From Bacillota bacterium (GTDB lineage Bacteria > Bacillota > Clostridia > Lachnospirales > Lachnospiraceae), in NCBI GenBank assembly GCA_023387655.1, contig JAEWHR010000243.1, positions 1-64,000 on the forward strand: a stretch of DNA of 64,000 nucleotides, given 5' to 3'. This document shows positions 7,518-16,723 of the stretch, piece by piece. A program made the translations under genes and the position numbers. Numbering within the stretch: position 1 is the first letter of the stretch; the number at the start of each line of letters is the position of its first letter. The notes beneath the pieces were generated by a model that worked only from the letters and a program-made list of their open reading frames with translations, did not search any database and was not told the DNA's origin.

Positions 7518-9992
7518 TTATTCGTAACTTAATGTACCACCCTGGGATTTTACATATTCATCCCATTCGGCATCACTATAATTATAGGTTAACAAACGAA
7601 CTTCACCATAACCATACATAATATTGTAATCATAGGTTGCATATTCAATTTGTTTTGAATGTAACTCTACTAAAGTTTCAGTAGCAAAAGGAATACACTG
7701 GTATGCAGAAAGTACTCCTGTCTCAAGGTAAGAAAGAATTACCAATGCTGTATCTGGGGCATTTGCATATTCACCAGCACCATTGATTGATTTAGCCCAT
7801 TGTTGGAATGTAGCTGTCTTAGTTTCCGCAACTCCATCACCATCAAAATCATAAGTAATATCAAGTGTTTCAACGGATGGGTTCCAACCAGATGACTCAT
7901 GGATAGATTCAAGTCCGCCCATATATTCTGGCTCTGTATATACTCTGATTGTTGAGAATGGATAGAAAGCAGCGCCTCCCCATGCTCCACGAATCATTTC
8001 AATTTGACCATTTGCAACATCTTTGTATCTTGTTGTAGAACCACTCTTGAATGTAAACGTAATCTTATCTTCAAATCCGGTTCCAACAGTAGCAGCCGTT
8101 ACAAACTCATTCAAAAGATCCTGCTGTGCAATATCCTCTGCTGAAAGAGAAGCTGCTGCAGATGCCATACAGTTAATATTAATTGCCTGACCGTCGGTGT
8201 AATTTCCATCGGCCTTTGCTTGTTCATAAACAGACTGGAATAAAGCTTTGGCTGCTTCCAAATCATATCCTGTTACTGCTGCATAAGCATCATCTACAGT
8301 AGCATAAGGTGTTCCATCACCATAGGAAATGTCATAAAGTCTAAGAACAGCTTCTTTTGCTTCCTTGGTATTTCTATATTGTGACTCTGTATTATTTTCA
8401 ATATCTGTGTAGTATAAGTAGTTCAATAAGAAATAAGCTGGTTTATAACCTGAAGTAGCTTCAGTTACAAACTTTGTACGATCCATGGATAAGGAGATTG
8501 CCTTACGGAAATCATCATAGGAAAGTACTCTCTTATTAGAGCCATCACCAGCGGCATCCTCAAGACCTTTTAATTTTGCCAAATCAGTTGAGAAAATCCA
8601 TCTAAAGGTATAAGTTCTATCTGTCTTCATAAGATAGTCAGACATTCTATAGGTAGTCATGTCATCAGATATCAATTCAACACTATCAAGTGCACCGCTG
8701 TTAAATAATTGAAGTGCAGTATTGTGATCCGGTATAATATCGTATTTTACTGTGGTTGTTTGATATTGACCTTCATGCTTGCCATCTGTATAACCATACC
8801 AGTTTTCATTCTTTTCCATGATAAACTGTTTATCTGTTTCAAAACCAACAAGCTTATATGGACCATAGGATTTGTATGTCTCTACAGAAGTACCATATTT
8901 GGTTGCTTTCAAATTATTTATTGTTTCCATATTTGCTTCATAAATATCTTTGTATACAATCCAGGTACTTGTCATACCAGATAAGAAATAAAACATAGAA
9001 ACTGGTTCTTGTGTAATATAAGTCAACTGATAATCACCTGTTTTCAGAAGACCTACCTCTTCCCATGGAGTATTAGCATAAGTACCGGTTACATAGAACA
9101 ACAATTCTGTAAATTCTTCATCATAACCACTACCAAATAAGGAACTAATTCCCTTGATTGCAGCGAGAGCTTCTTCACTTGCAGGGATAAATTCATTCTC
9201 ACCAACCAAGGTTACTAACTGTTGATAGTAATCTTTTCCATCAGCACTTGTAAATTTCGCAGCGCCATATTTTGCATAAGCATCTGCTAAACTTGATCCA
9301 AAGAAAGCATTCACTTCGTTTAGGCCTACAAACATCTTATCTGTTTCTGCAACGCCAACGTTATATGCGGTACCATCATAGATTGGTGAATAAATAGGGG
9401 TACCAGCTTTGTCATTATTGAAATAGTTTCTAGCATTATAGATTGCTGTCTCACTATCAAAATAACTATTCGCACGATAATTCTTCATTCCAGAATCTAA
9501 ACACATCTGCATGGAATAAATATATGTATCTGCATTAATTGGTGTCCCATCTTCCCAAGTTGCTAATTTATTCAAATCAATCTGGTAAACACGTCCAGTA
9601 TCTTCTGTAATACCATATTTTGCTTTATCAGCATATGTCGATGTAATATCTGTTATTGCATCAGCCATCTCATAAACCCAAGTAAAGTTTACACCATCAT
9701 CAGCAATCGTAACATCTACGAAGCCTGGTGCACAGTAAGTTCTCATAAGGTCATCCGCATTGGTTTCCCATGTGTGTGGATTCCAGTTCGTTGGTGAAGC
9801 TTCCCTAGCAAGGTTGAGTGTATAAGTTGCTTTCTCCTCTGGTTCTGGAGAAGGAGTTTCAGTTGTACCTTCGACTGTTGGGGTTGGGTCATTCACTGAA
9901 GTCTCTTTGTCTTTGCCCTTACATGCTGCCAATGAAAAGGTCATAACGCATGCTAAAGAAAGGGCAAGAGTTCTGTTAATAATTTTTTTCAT
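7518..9992 (-). CDS. oppA: Opp-type solute-binding lipoprotein OppA (large form)
   Basis: 824-residue family-5 extracellular solute-binding protein. The signal peptide ends in the lipobox SLAAC with the lipidated cysteine at 24, followed by a Thr/Pro/Glu-rich linker (about 30-55). The core then begins with the LAREASPTNWNPHTWE type of motif seen in peptide-binding proteins. At 824 residues it is about 280 longer than a usual OppA, matching the enlarged OppC and OppD. Negative residues are plentiful in the mature part. It heads the operon, has a perfect AAGGAGG ribosome-binding site and a strong promoter (10021-10050), and is separated from oppB by a hairpin. The ligand is unknown; peptides are the default. 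Confidence 0.9.
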   Translation of the reverse strand: MKKIINRTLALSLACVMTFSLAACKGKDKETSVNDPTPTVEGTTETPSPEPEEKATYTLNLAREASPTNWNPHTWETNADDLMRTYCAPGFVDVTIADDGVNFTWVYEMADAITDITSTYADKAKYGITEDTGRVYQIDLNKLATWEDGTPINADTYIYSMQMCLDSGMKNYRANSYFDSETAIYNARNYFNNDKAGTPIYSPIYDGTAYNVGVAETDKMFVGLNEVNAFFGSSLADAYAKYGAAKFTSADGKDYYQQLVTLVGENEFIPASEEALAAIKGISSLFGSGYDEEFTELLFYVTGTYANTPWEEVGLLKTGDYQLTYITQEPVSMFYFLSGMTSTWIVYKDIYEANMETINNLKATKYGTSVETYKSYGPYKLVGFETDKQFIMEKNENWYGYTDGKHEGQYQTTTVKYDIIPDHNTALQLFNSGALDSVELISDDMTTYRMSDYLMKTDRTYTFRWIFSTDLAKLKGLEDAAGDGSNKRVLSYDDFRKAISLSMDRTKFVTEATSGYKPAYFLLNYLYYTDIENNTESQYRNTKEAKEAVLRLYDISYGDGTPYATVDDAYAAVTGYDLEAAKALFQSVYEQAKADGNYTDGQAININCMASAAASLSAEDIAQQDLLNEFVTAATVGTGFEDKITFTFKSGSTTRYKDVANGQIEMIRGAWGGAAFYPFSTIRVYTEPEYMGGLESIHESSGWNPSVETLDITYDFDGDGVAETKTATFQQWAKSINGAGEYANAPDTALVILSYLETGVLSAYQCIPFATETLVELHSKQIEYATYDYNIMYGYGEVRLLTYNYSDAEWDEYVKSQGGTLSYE

Positions 9993-10020
9993 AAATTTTC
10001 CTCCTTTTTTATATGTAGAC

Positions 10021-10050
10021 AGTATAATATGGACAATTTTACCATGTCAA
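10021..10050 (-). promoter_or_regulatory. Sigma-A promoter of the opp operon
   Basis: On the minus strand TTGACA (complement of 10045-10050) and TATACT (complement of 10021-10026) are separated by 18 bp. They lie about 30 bp upstream of the oppA start codon and just ahead of its AAGGAGG site. Both hexamers are close to consensus. Confidence 0.75.
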
Positions 10051-10674
10051 GCAAAAAGATATTATACTGAAAACTTAAAAGTAATTGAATTTTAATAACT
10101 CATATAGTGCAATTTTTTCTAAAATTTTAATATAGTATTTGGAATATTCTTCTTAATTAAAAATGTATCTTTTTTACATTTTCTTCCTAATGTTTTGCAG
10201 TTATTTATGAAACAAAAAAAGCCAGCGCTAAAAAGCAGACCGACCCCTTTATCCGTCTATGTACTATAATGGTAACAAATTAGTATGTTTTACTTGAAAC
10301 TTCCACTATTTACAATCAGAATAAATAAACTTTCTATAATAATAGATAGAGAAAAAAACATAATACAATCTCTTTATTGTATAATAATCTTTATAGTCTA
10401 TTTCATATTAACGTTCGTTCTAATCTATATAAGTTAAAAAGTTATCGATAGGTACTTTAGTCAATCGTCATTGCAATACTTTAATCTGCTAAATCTACTT
10501 TTGTATATTATACCATCATATCCATAATTTTCAACAAGAAAAATAAAAAAGTTTATTTTATTTTAATTTAATCTTAATTTTCATATAAATAGTCCTAAAC
10601 AATAGTGATCTATAGCATTTTATCCTTTAAAATTTAGAAAAAAATTACAGTAATCTGATAAATACATGAATCAA
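10051..10674. other. Gene-free AT-rich interval upstream of opp
   Basis: About 620 bp with no credible reading frame, no RNA gene that I recognise and no strong hairpin. It is more AT-rich than the flanking genes. It separates the 5' end of the opp operon from the 3' end of the isomerase/transketolase/kinase operon. Confidence 0.5.
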
Positions 10675-10710
10675 CCTATCTGTTTTCTCTAGATCTGCAA
10701 AACAGATAGG
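10675..10710 (-). terminator. Hairpin at the end of the kinase operon
   Basis: A perfect 12-bp inverted repeat (CCTATCTGTTTT at 10675-10686 and its complement at 10699-10710) lies 19 bp past the stop of the FGGY kinase gene on the minus strand. The following sequence is T-rich but lacks a clean T-run, so terminator is likely but not certain. Confidence 0.55.
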
Positions 10711-10728
10711 TTTCAATATTAGTTTTCT

Positions 10729-12210
10729 CTAGTTTCTATCTCTAACGATGAGGCTGAGTGCATCCTTCCATCCTAATACTTTCCTATGAACTTCTTCTGG
10801 TAGCATCTTAGCTTCATATTCACGGTATTTGATGTTTGAAGTAATGTTACTTGGATATAAATTAATTTTCATTCCTGCAAGATACGCTACTCCTAAACAT
10901 GACAATTCTTCAGTTTCAGCTACATATAACGGCATCTGCGTAATATCACTTTGAAATTGCATCAGATAATCGTTTTTCGTTGCTCCACCATCTACCCTTA
11001 ATTCCTTTGCTTTAATTCCGGTGGTTGTAGTAATCCGCTCTAATACATCATGGATTTGATAAGCAATACTATCTAGCCCTGCACGAACGATTTCTTCTCG
11101 CTTTGTATTTCTTGTCATTCCACAGATCATTCCTTTGGCATCACTTACCCAATAAGGCGCCCCAAGCCCAGTAAAGGCTGGTATCAGATAGACTGTATCC
11201 ATTGGATTTGCTAACTTCGCTAACTCTTCTGACTCACTCACTGTATCAAACAACTTTAAATCATCTTTCAACCATGTAATAACGGCACCTGCGTAATTTA
11301 TATTTCCTTCAATAACATATGTTACCTCTCCGTTTATTTTCCATCCAACTGACGATACAATTCCATCCCCAGTCTCAACTAGATGATCTCCAGCTGTCAT
11401 CATGACAGAAGAACCAGTTCCATAGGTAACTTTCACCATTCCTTTTTTTATGCATCCTTGGCCAAATAAAGCACCTTGAGAATCTCCTAAAACTGCATGA
11501 ATTGGTATCGGCTTTGGTAAAAATCCATCGATGTCTGTTTCACCAAAGTAACTATCAGAGTCTTGCATCTTAGGTAATGATTCCAGGGGGACTTGAAATA
11601 TATCGCAAATTGATTTGTCCCATGTCAACGTTTTTAAATTCATTAATTGTGTTCTAGATGCATTGGAATAATCAGTTACATAGGAGCTTCCTCTTGTAAG
11701 CCTATATATAAGGTAAGTATCTATTGTTCCAAATTTTAATTTACCAGCTTTTGATAGTTCTTTTGCATTTGGTATATTATCAAGTATCCATGCCATTTTT
11801 GCGGCAGAGAAATAGGGAGAGAGCTCCAAGCCTGTAACTTCTTTTATCTGCTTTGCATAACCAGATGCTGCAATCTCATCACAAATATGTTGTGCTCTAG
11901 CACACTGCCAAACGATTGCAGGATAAAAAGGTGTCCCATCTGGGTGAAAGGCAACGGTAGTTTCTCTCTGATTTGTTATACCAAGAGCTGCAATCTCAGA
12001 CTTTTCAATACCAGAGCTCTCAATAAGTGTCTTTATCACCGATAGAGAATTCTGATAGATTTCCTCCGGGTCATGTTCCACCCAACCTTCCTTATTCACA
12101 ATTTGCCGATGTGGCCTATCTATTCTCTTTACTAATTCACCCAGGTGATTAAATAACAATGCTTTTGTCCCCTGCGTACTTTGGTCAAGACCTATAATAT
12201 AATTAGGCAT
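10729..12210 (-). CDS. FGGY-family carbohydrate kinase (glycerol-kinase-like; candidate apulose kinase)
   Basis: 493 residues. The N-terminal FGGY domain begins GLDQSTQGTKALLF; the C-terminal domain has the ATP-binding GTGSSVMMTAG and DGGATKNDYLMQFQSDI motifs. The last resembles glycerol kinase closely, so automatic annotation would probably call it GlpK. No glycerol facilitator or glycerol-3-phosphate dehydrogenase is nearby. Instead it overlaps by 8 nt the second half of a split transketolase and shares an operon with an isomerase of the fucose/arabinose isomerase class. Isomerase, then FGGY kinase, then transketolase is the order of the known apiose-to-apulose-4-phosphate route, and an apiosidase-family gene lies 6 kb away. 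Apulose or another ketopentose is therefore my preferred substrate, by inference. The ribosome-binding site is GGAGAGG. Confidence 0.8.
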   Translation of the reverse strand: MPNYIIGLDQSTQGTKALLFNHLGELVKRIDRPHRQIVNKEGWVEHDPEEIYQNSLSVIKTLIESSGIEKSEIAALGITNQRETTVAFHPDGTPFYPAIVWQCARAQHICDEIAASGYAKQIKEVTGLELSPYFSAAKMAWILDNIPNAKELSKAGKLKFGTIDTYLIYRLTRGSSYVTDYSNASRTQLMNLKTLTWDKSICDIFQVPLESLPKMQDSDSYFGETDIDGFLPKPIPIHAVLGDSQGALFGQGCIKKGMVKVTYGTGSSVMMTAGDHLVETGDGIVSSVGWKINGEVTYVIEGNINYAGAVITWLKDDLKLFDTVSESEELAKLANPMDTVYLIPAFTGLGAPYWVSDAKGMICGMTRNTKREEIVRAGLDSIAYQIHDVLERITTTTGIKAKELRVDGGATKNDYLMQFQSDITQMPLYVAETEELSCLGVAYLAGMKINLYPSNITSNIKYREYEAKMLPEEVHRKVLGWKDALSLIVRDRN

Positions 12211-13141
12211 CGTTCATCCTCTCCGTTACCATTCGTGCTATTCCCTCAGCAGTCAATCCGTAATGCTTGAATACTTCTTTTGAAGTACCAGCTTCTACTG
12301 GCTCATCAGGAAGTGCTATATTGCATACCTTTCTTGGATATTCTGAAGATACAATTTGGCTTACTTGTGAGCCAAGTCCACCAAATTCAGAATGTTCTTC
12401 AACCGTCACGATAAGCTTACAGTCTTTAGCGGCTGCGATTACCGCTTCTTTGTCCATTGGTTTTACACAATACATGTCCAGTACTCTAGCATGAATGCCT
12501 TCCTTACTTAAGAGTTTTGCAGCCTCAAGAGATGGTTCCACCATCTCACCACATGCTATAATTGCAACATCATGCCCCTCATGAATTTGATTTGCTTTAT
12601 TAAGAATAAAAGGGCAATTTTCATCAGAATAAACATCTTCAACCGCATTTCTTCCAATACGTACATAAGCTGGTATGGAATCTTTTAATAACTCTTCTAT
12701 TAGTAGTTTTGTTTGGTGTCTATCACAAGGAAGGTATACACGCATATTTGGTATCGCCGTAATTGCAGCAATGTCCTGTAAAGAATGATGGCTCATACCA
12801 AGCGCGCCATAGCTCACCCCTCCGCTTATCCCAATTAGCGTTACATTCGTATCCGAATAAGCAACGTCAACCTTGATTTGCTCATAACTTCTGGTACTTA
12901 GAAAGCAAGCAGGGGATAGAGCAAATGTTTTTTTCCCGCATTTTGCTAACCCAGCAGCTATACTTACTAAATCTTGTTCTGCAATACCTACTTCAACAAA
13001 TTGTTCTGGATATTGTTCCGCATAAGGTGTCATAGAAGCTGAACCTCTAGAATCACTGCACAAAACGACAATATTCTTATCCTGCTTTGCAGCTTCCATC
13101 AAAGTATCACATATGACTTGTCTGTTGGATATTTTATTCAA
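12203..13141 (-). CDS. Transketolase C-terminal subunit (split transketolase)
   Basis: 312 residues containing the pyrimidine-binding and C-terminal domains of transketolase. The glutamate that activates thiamine diphosphate is Glu55 in VGIAEQD. The conserved GISGGVSYGALGMSHHSLQD stretch and the C-terminal LPDEPVEAGTS region follow. The start is a TTG at 13141 inside the end of the upstream gene, 9-10 nt after AAGGAGG, and the 8-nt overlap implies coupled, equimolar synthesis with the N-terminal subunit. Split transketolases of this kind usually have specialised roles rather than serving the main pentose phosphate pathway. Placed beside a sugar isomerase and kinase it probably cleaves a rare ketose phosphate; apulose 4-phosphate is the candidate. 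Confidence 0.85.
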   Translation of the reverse strand: MNKISNRQVICDTLMEAAKQDKNIVVLCSDSRGSASMTPYAEQYPEQFVEVGIAEQDLVSIAAGLAKCGKKTFALSPACFLSTRSYEQIKVDVAYSDTNVTLIGISGGVSYGALGMSHHSLQDIAAITAIPNMRVYLPCDRHQTKLLIEELLKDSIPAYVRIGRNAVEDVYSDENCPFILNKANQIHEGHDVAIIACGEMVEPSLEAAKLLSKEGIHARVLDMYCVKPMDKEAVIAAAKDCKLIVTVEEHSEFGGLGSQVSQIVSSEYPRKVCNIALPDEPVEAGTSKEVFKHYGLTAEGIARMVTERMNDA

Positions 13142-13964
13142 AGCAAACTGCCTCCTTCCTCTGTTGTAATTCTTCTTTTATTTGCTCATACTCTAGTATA
13201 GTAGGTACTTTATGATGCCATTCCTTTTTCCCTTCCATCACCTTAGAGCCATATCCTTTGATTGTTTTTGCAAGAATTATCGTAGGTTGCCCCTTTACAG
13301 CTCTTGCTTGATCAAATGCCTTAATTAGCTCAGCAATGTCATTTCCATTCACACATAGAACCTTCCATCCAAACGACTCCCATTGTCCTATCATGTCTTT
13401 ATGCGCCATTACCTGATCAATGGTTCCAGATATTTGAAGTCCATTCCAGTCAATGATGGCACATAAGTTATCTAACTTATAATGAGCAGCGGCCATTGCT
13501 CCTTCCCATACACTGCCTTCTGCCAGCTCGCCATCCCCCATCACTGTATAGACACGATAATCACGTTGATCCATCTTTCCCGCAAGAGCCATACCGACAC
13601 TTAACGATAGTCCATGGCCTAAAGAACCAGAATTCATCTCAATTCCTGGTAATTTATTATTTGGGTGCCCAATATACTTTGTACCAAAGGTACCAATCTC
13701 ATTTAAAATTTCTGATAAACTCAAAAAACCTTTTGCTGCTAAGACAGCATAAAGACTTTCCACAGAATGTCCTTTACTTAATATAAAGCGGTCACGATTC
13801 GGGTCGTCAGGCTTTGATGGGTCTATCTTCATTTCATGAAAATACAAGGTAACCAGAATATCGATTACACTCATATCTCCACCAATATGCCCACTTTGCG
13901 CCTTCATAACAATATCTAAAATATCTTGACGTAGTTCATATGCCTTAACTGTAAGATTATTCAT
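13134..13964 (-). CDS. Transketolase N-terminal subunit (split transketolase)
   Basis: About 276 residues: the thiamine-diphosphate-binding half of transketolase. Visible motifs are SGHIGGDMS, SKGHSVESLYA, GSLGHGLS and the diphosphate/Mg site GDGELAEGSVWEGA...DWN. A start at 13964 is preferred over the ATG four codons upstream at 13976, because GGAGAAGTCA precedes it at proper spacing while the upstream ATG has no ribosome-binding site. It follows the isomerase gene by a short gap and overlaps the C-terminal subunit by 8 nt, so both halves are made together and should form an alpha2beta2-type enzyme. Confidence 0.86.
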   Translation of the reverse strand: MNNLTVKAYELRQDILDIVMKAQSGHIGGDMSVIDILVTLYFHEMKIDPSKPDDPNRDRFILSKGHSVESLYAVLAAKGFLSLSEILNEIGTFGTKYIGHPNNKLPGIEMNSGSLGHGLSLSVGMALAGKMDQRDYRVYTVMGDGELAEGSVWEGAMAAAHYKLDNLCAIIDWNGLQISGTIDQVMAHKDMIGQWESFGWKVLCVNGNDIAELIKAFDQARAVKGQPTIILAKTIKGYGSKVMEGKKEWHHKVPTILEYEQIKEELQQRKEAVCFE

Positions 13965-14000
13965 TGACTTCTCCATTCTAGCGTATTACATATAAATGTT

Positions 14001-15401
14001 TTATTCACCACGAATATATGCTTTTACACTTTCTTCATTGTCATCATATAAATCCGGCTTAATCCCAAGGTATTTGCATGCCTCATAAAGTACAGGAACA
14101 ACATCCTTATGAATTCCAACACAATGATGGATATAAGGTCCCTCTACTAGCTTAGCCTCCAAACGTTTTAGATTCTCTACTTCCACCCATACATAGGTTC
14201 CCTTTGTATAAGGACCCTCAACTCCTTTTGCATTACCTAATAATAAGGAATATTCTCCATTGTCTCCATCAAATCGGCATAGACTCATCATTCCACCCTT
14301 TGCCAATGCTTCCACAGCACCAGGGTGATCGAATGCAAGAGGATAACCAATCGTAGGTTTCTCTTTTGCTACTGACAACGGCCAAGGTCCACAATGCTGT
14401 AATAATTCACCATTTTCATTGTCCGGATGTCTAACCGTCCAGTCAGCAAAAAAGCTTCTAGCTTCATCCATACCTGCAGCCTCTACTAAAATTGCAGTAA
14501 TTGCACCATGAATGTCTGTTTCACAAACTACAGGTATTCCTTCCTCATTTAAGAGAGAATTTGCCGCACATGGCATAATACCAAGTTCTCCTTGTAGTGC
14601 ATTCCAACACTGTATTGCTATTACATTACATCCATATTTTTTACATAACTGTTCCATCGCTACTTTTAATGCAGCAATTTTGGTTAGCTCTTCTTCCTTT
14701 ACTGCGATATTGAATTTTTCTTTACAATAAGCAACAACTTTAGTTACTTCCTTCTCTTCTTCTAAACATTTCTTAACTTGTGAGGTTAATTCAGGCATTG
14801 GAATTGGAGAAAGCTGAATGTTAAACTTCTCAAGTAACTCTCCCTCATTACACATCGTAGACCAAAAATCAAATGGTCTAGGTCCAATCTGAAGAATACG
14901 AGTCTGTCGAAATGCCTTTACTACATTACATACTGCTAAAAAGTCTTTGATACCTCTTTCAAATATTTCATCATGGAGACGGCAGTTACTCATATAAGTA
15001 AAAGGCACACCAAATCTTCTTAAGACCTTACCTGTTGCAAATAGCCCACACTGACTATCACGAAGGCGAATCCCTTTCTCATCAGGGCGTTCATCTCTAG
15101 GTCCCCATAATAATACTGGTACATTCATTTCTTTTGCTAATCTCGCAACCTCATACTCTGTTCCAAAATTACAATGTGGAAAGAATAATCCATCGATTTT
15201 CGCATTCTTAAATTTTTCTACAATCTGAATACGGTCTGCTTCACTATGTAATAAACCATCTTCTGCAATGTCTGTTATATCAACAAATTCTACTCCCAAT
15301 TCTTTTAAACGTTCCCTCGTTAGATTGGCATACTTAATTGCATCTGGTGCTGAAAATATACTTCTTCTTGTAGGTGCAAAACCTATTTTAATATTCGCCA
15401 T
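14001..15401 (-). CDS. L-fucose/L-arabinose isomerase-family protein (candidate apiose isomerase)
   Basis: 466 residues of the metal-dependent FucI/AraA fold. The metal-site motif CETDIHGAIT near the middle of the C-terminal half and a histidine-containing HHCVGIHKD segment near the C-terminus match the family. Upstream are the Rossmann-like N-terminal domains. It is shorter than classical FucI (about 590) and closer to the family's uncharacterised members. It is the first gene of an operon with a split transketolase and an FGGY kinase, facing a divergent LacI repressor, so it should convert an aldose to a ketose that is then phosphorylated. D-apiose is the inferred substrate because of the nearby GH140 gene. 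The D-apiose isomerase that I recall is a xylose-isomerase-like barrel, so this would be a different fold doing the same step. AGGAGG precedes the ATG. Confidence 0.75.
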   Translation of the reverse strand: MANIKIGFAPTRRSIFSAPDAIKYANLTRERLKELGVEFVDITDIAEDGLLHSEADRIQIVEKFKNAKIDGLFFPHCNFGTEYEVARLAKEMNVPVLLWGPRDERPDEKGIRLRDSQCGLFATGKVLRRFGVPFTYMSNCRLHDEIFERGIKDFLAVCNVVKAFRQTRILQIGPRPFDFWSTMCNEGELLEKFNIQLSPIPMPELTSQVKKCLEEEKEVTKVVAYCKEKFNIAVKEEELTKIAALKVAMEQLCKKYGCNVIAIQCWNALQGELGIMPCAANSLLNEEGIPVVCETDIHGAITAILVEAAGMDEARSFFADWTVRHPDNENGELLQHCGPWPLSVAKEKPTIGYPLAFDHPGAVEALAKGGMMSLCRFDGDNGEYSLLLGNAKGVEGPYTKGTYVWVEVENLKRLEAKLVEGPYIHHCVGIHKDVVPVLYEACKYLGIKPDLYDDNEESVKAYIRGE

Positions 15402-15454
15402 ATGAAATCCTCCTACTATACAAATTATTGTATCGTTTCTATATTTCTATGGTA

Positions 15455-15533
15455 CTTAATAATAAACTTAATAACAACTTAATATTAAGTCTTTTTCATG
15501 TTTTTATTGACTTAATTCACTTAATCTTATAAG
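15455..15533. promoter_or_regulatory. Cluster of CTTAAT half-sites in the isomerase/LacI intergenic region
   Basis: Five CTTAAT copies occur in the same orientation at 15455, 15467, 15478, 15511 and 15520. The third forms a perfect 14-bp palindrome, ACTTAATATTAAGT (15477-15490). A TTGACT -35 (15507-15512) and TATAAG (15528-15533, 15-bp spacing) give a weak candidate LacI promoter overlapping the last two half-sites. The arrangement suggests operator sites for the divergent LacI protein controlling itself and the isomerase operon. I found no clear promoter for the isomerase direction; TACAAT (complement of 15427-15432) is a possible -10. Confidence 0.5.
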
Positions 15534-15594
15534 GTATATTTTAATGGGTCGATTATTAAGGATTCAAAAGGATTTCATAGAAAGATACAGAGGA

Positions 15595-15696
15595 GCATAT
15601 TAAGAATAAGCGGATGTTAAGAATAAATGCATGTTAAGAACAAATGCATATTAAGATTAGATGCATGTTAAGAATAAATGCATGTTAAGAATAAGG
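15595..15696 (+). repeat. Six 17-bp tandem repeats in the lacI leader
   Basis: Six units of exactly 17 bp (15595-15611, 15612-15628, 15629-15645, 15646-15662, 15663-15679, 15680-15696) follow the consensus GCATGTTAAGAATAAAT with one to four changes each. The last unit ends in the ribosome-binding site AAGGAGG of the LacI gene. Every unit carries TTAAG, the complement of the CTTAA core found in the operator-like half-sites upstream, so the array could be a set of phased weak sites or simply a slippage-prone leader. Confidence 0.9.
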
Positions 15697-15703
15697 AGGA
15701 TAG

Positions 15704-16723
15704 ATGATGTCAATAACTGCGAAAGAATTAGCTAAACTCTTGGGGTTATCAGAAGCTGCTGTTTCTATGGCACTAAACAATAAACCTGGCGTAAGTACTA
15801 CAACTCGTCAAAGAGTAATTGAAGTGGCTAAAAATAATGGTTATGATTTTACTAGAATACAAGAGTCAAAGGAAGCAAAAGCAGATAATGGAGATATCTC
15901 CTTTATCATATATAAAAAACATGGAGCTATCGTATCAGATACCCCTTTTTTCAACCAGCTGACAGAAGGAATTGAGCAGAGTTGCCGTAAGGCACATTAC
16001 AATCTTCATATCAATTATTTATATGGTGATGAAGACATAAAACATCAATTAAGTACTCTTCCCTTCTATGATGGGGTAATTCTATTGGCGACAGAAATGA
16101 AGTATGAAGACTTTATACCGTTTACTAATCTTAAGACACCAATTGTTGTATTGGATACATACTTTCAAAATCTTAATTTTGACTGTGTATTAATAAATAA
16201 TTTCCAAGGTGCCTATCAGGCAACCAATTACATTATTCGAAAGACGAAGTCCCAGCCAGGTTACCTTCATTCTTCCTATTCCATTGGGAATTTTGAAGAA
16301 CGTACTGATGGATTTTTTAAAGCGATTCGTGAAAATGGAATGTCTCCATCCAAATCTCAGGTACTTAAGTTAACCCCATCTATGGAAGGCTCTTATGAAG
16401 ATATGTTAGAATTATTAGAACAGGGAGAAGAACCTGCAAAATGCTACTTTGCTGATAATGACTTAATTGCCGCAGGCGCTATGAAAGCATTAAAAGAAAA
16501 AGGATATCATATCCCAAAAGATATCTCCATCATAGGATTTGATAATATGCCGATTTGCACTTATATAGAACCTACTCTCACAACAGTCCATGTTCCAAAG
16601 CAATATATGGGGGCAATAGCTGTACAAAGATTAATCCAGATCATTGATTCTAATGATAGGTTCCCAATCAAGATAGAAGTTTCAACCTCCATTATTAAAC
16701 GTAAATCTATCTATGAGAAATAA
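15704..16723 (+). CDS. LacI-family transcriptional regulator
   Basis: 339 residues. The N-terminal LacI helix-turn-helix (SITAKELAKLLGLSEAAVSMALNNKPGVS) and hinge are followed by a periplasmic-binding-protein-like sugar-sensing domain with typical YFADNDLIAAGAMKAL and ISIIGFDNMP motifs. The array of six 17-bp repeats runs into its AAGGAGG site. Two in-frame ATGs are adjacent (15704, 15707); the second has the better 7-nt spacing. It is divergent from the isomerase/transketolase/kinase operon, which makes it the likely repressor of that operon. The effector is unknown; a sugar or sugar phosphate of that pathway is likely. Confidence 0.9.
   Translation: MMSITAKELAKLLGLSEAAVSMALNNKPGVSTTTRQRVIEVAKNNGYDFTRIQESKEAKADNGDISFIIYKKHGAIVSDTPFFNQLTEGIEQSCRKAHYNLHINYLYGDEDIKHQLSTLPFYDGVILLATEMKYEDFIPFTNLKTPIVVLDTYFQNLNFDCVLINNFQGAYQATNYIIRKTKSQPGYLHSSYSIGNFEERTDGFFKAIRENGMSPSKSQVLKLTPSMEGSYEDMLELLEQGEEPAKCYFADNDLIAAGAMKALKEKGYHIPKDISIIGFDNMPICTYIEPTLTTVHVPKQYMGAIAVQRLIQIIDSNDRFPIKIEVSTSIIKRKSIYEK

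Noticed and set aside
7739..7990. Minus-strand 83-codon frame within oppA
   Set aside because: It is an out-of-frame shadow of the solute-binding protein gene, whose own frame is continuous and well conserved.
10729..12210. Glycerol kinase (GlpK) as the name of the FGGY kinase
   Set aside because: The motifs are glycerol-kinase-like, but no glycerol uptake or oxidation gene is near and it is translationally coupled to a split transketolase, so a sugar substrate is more likely.
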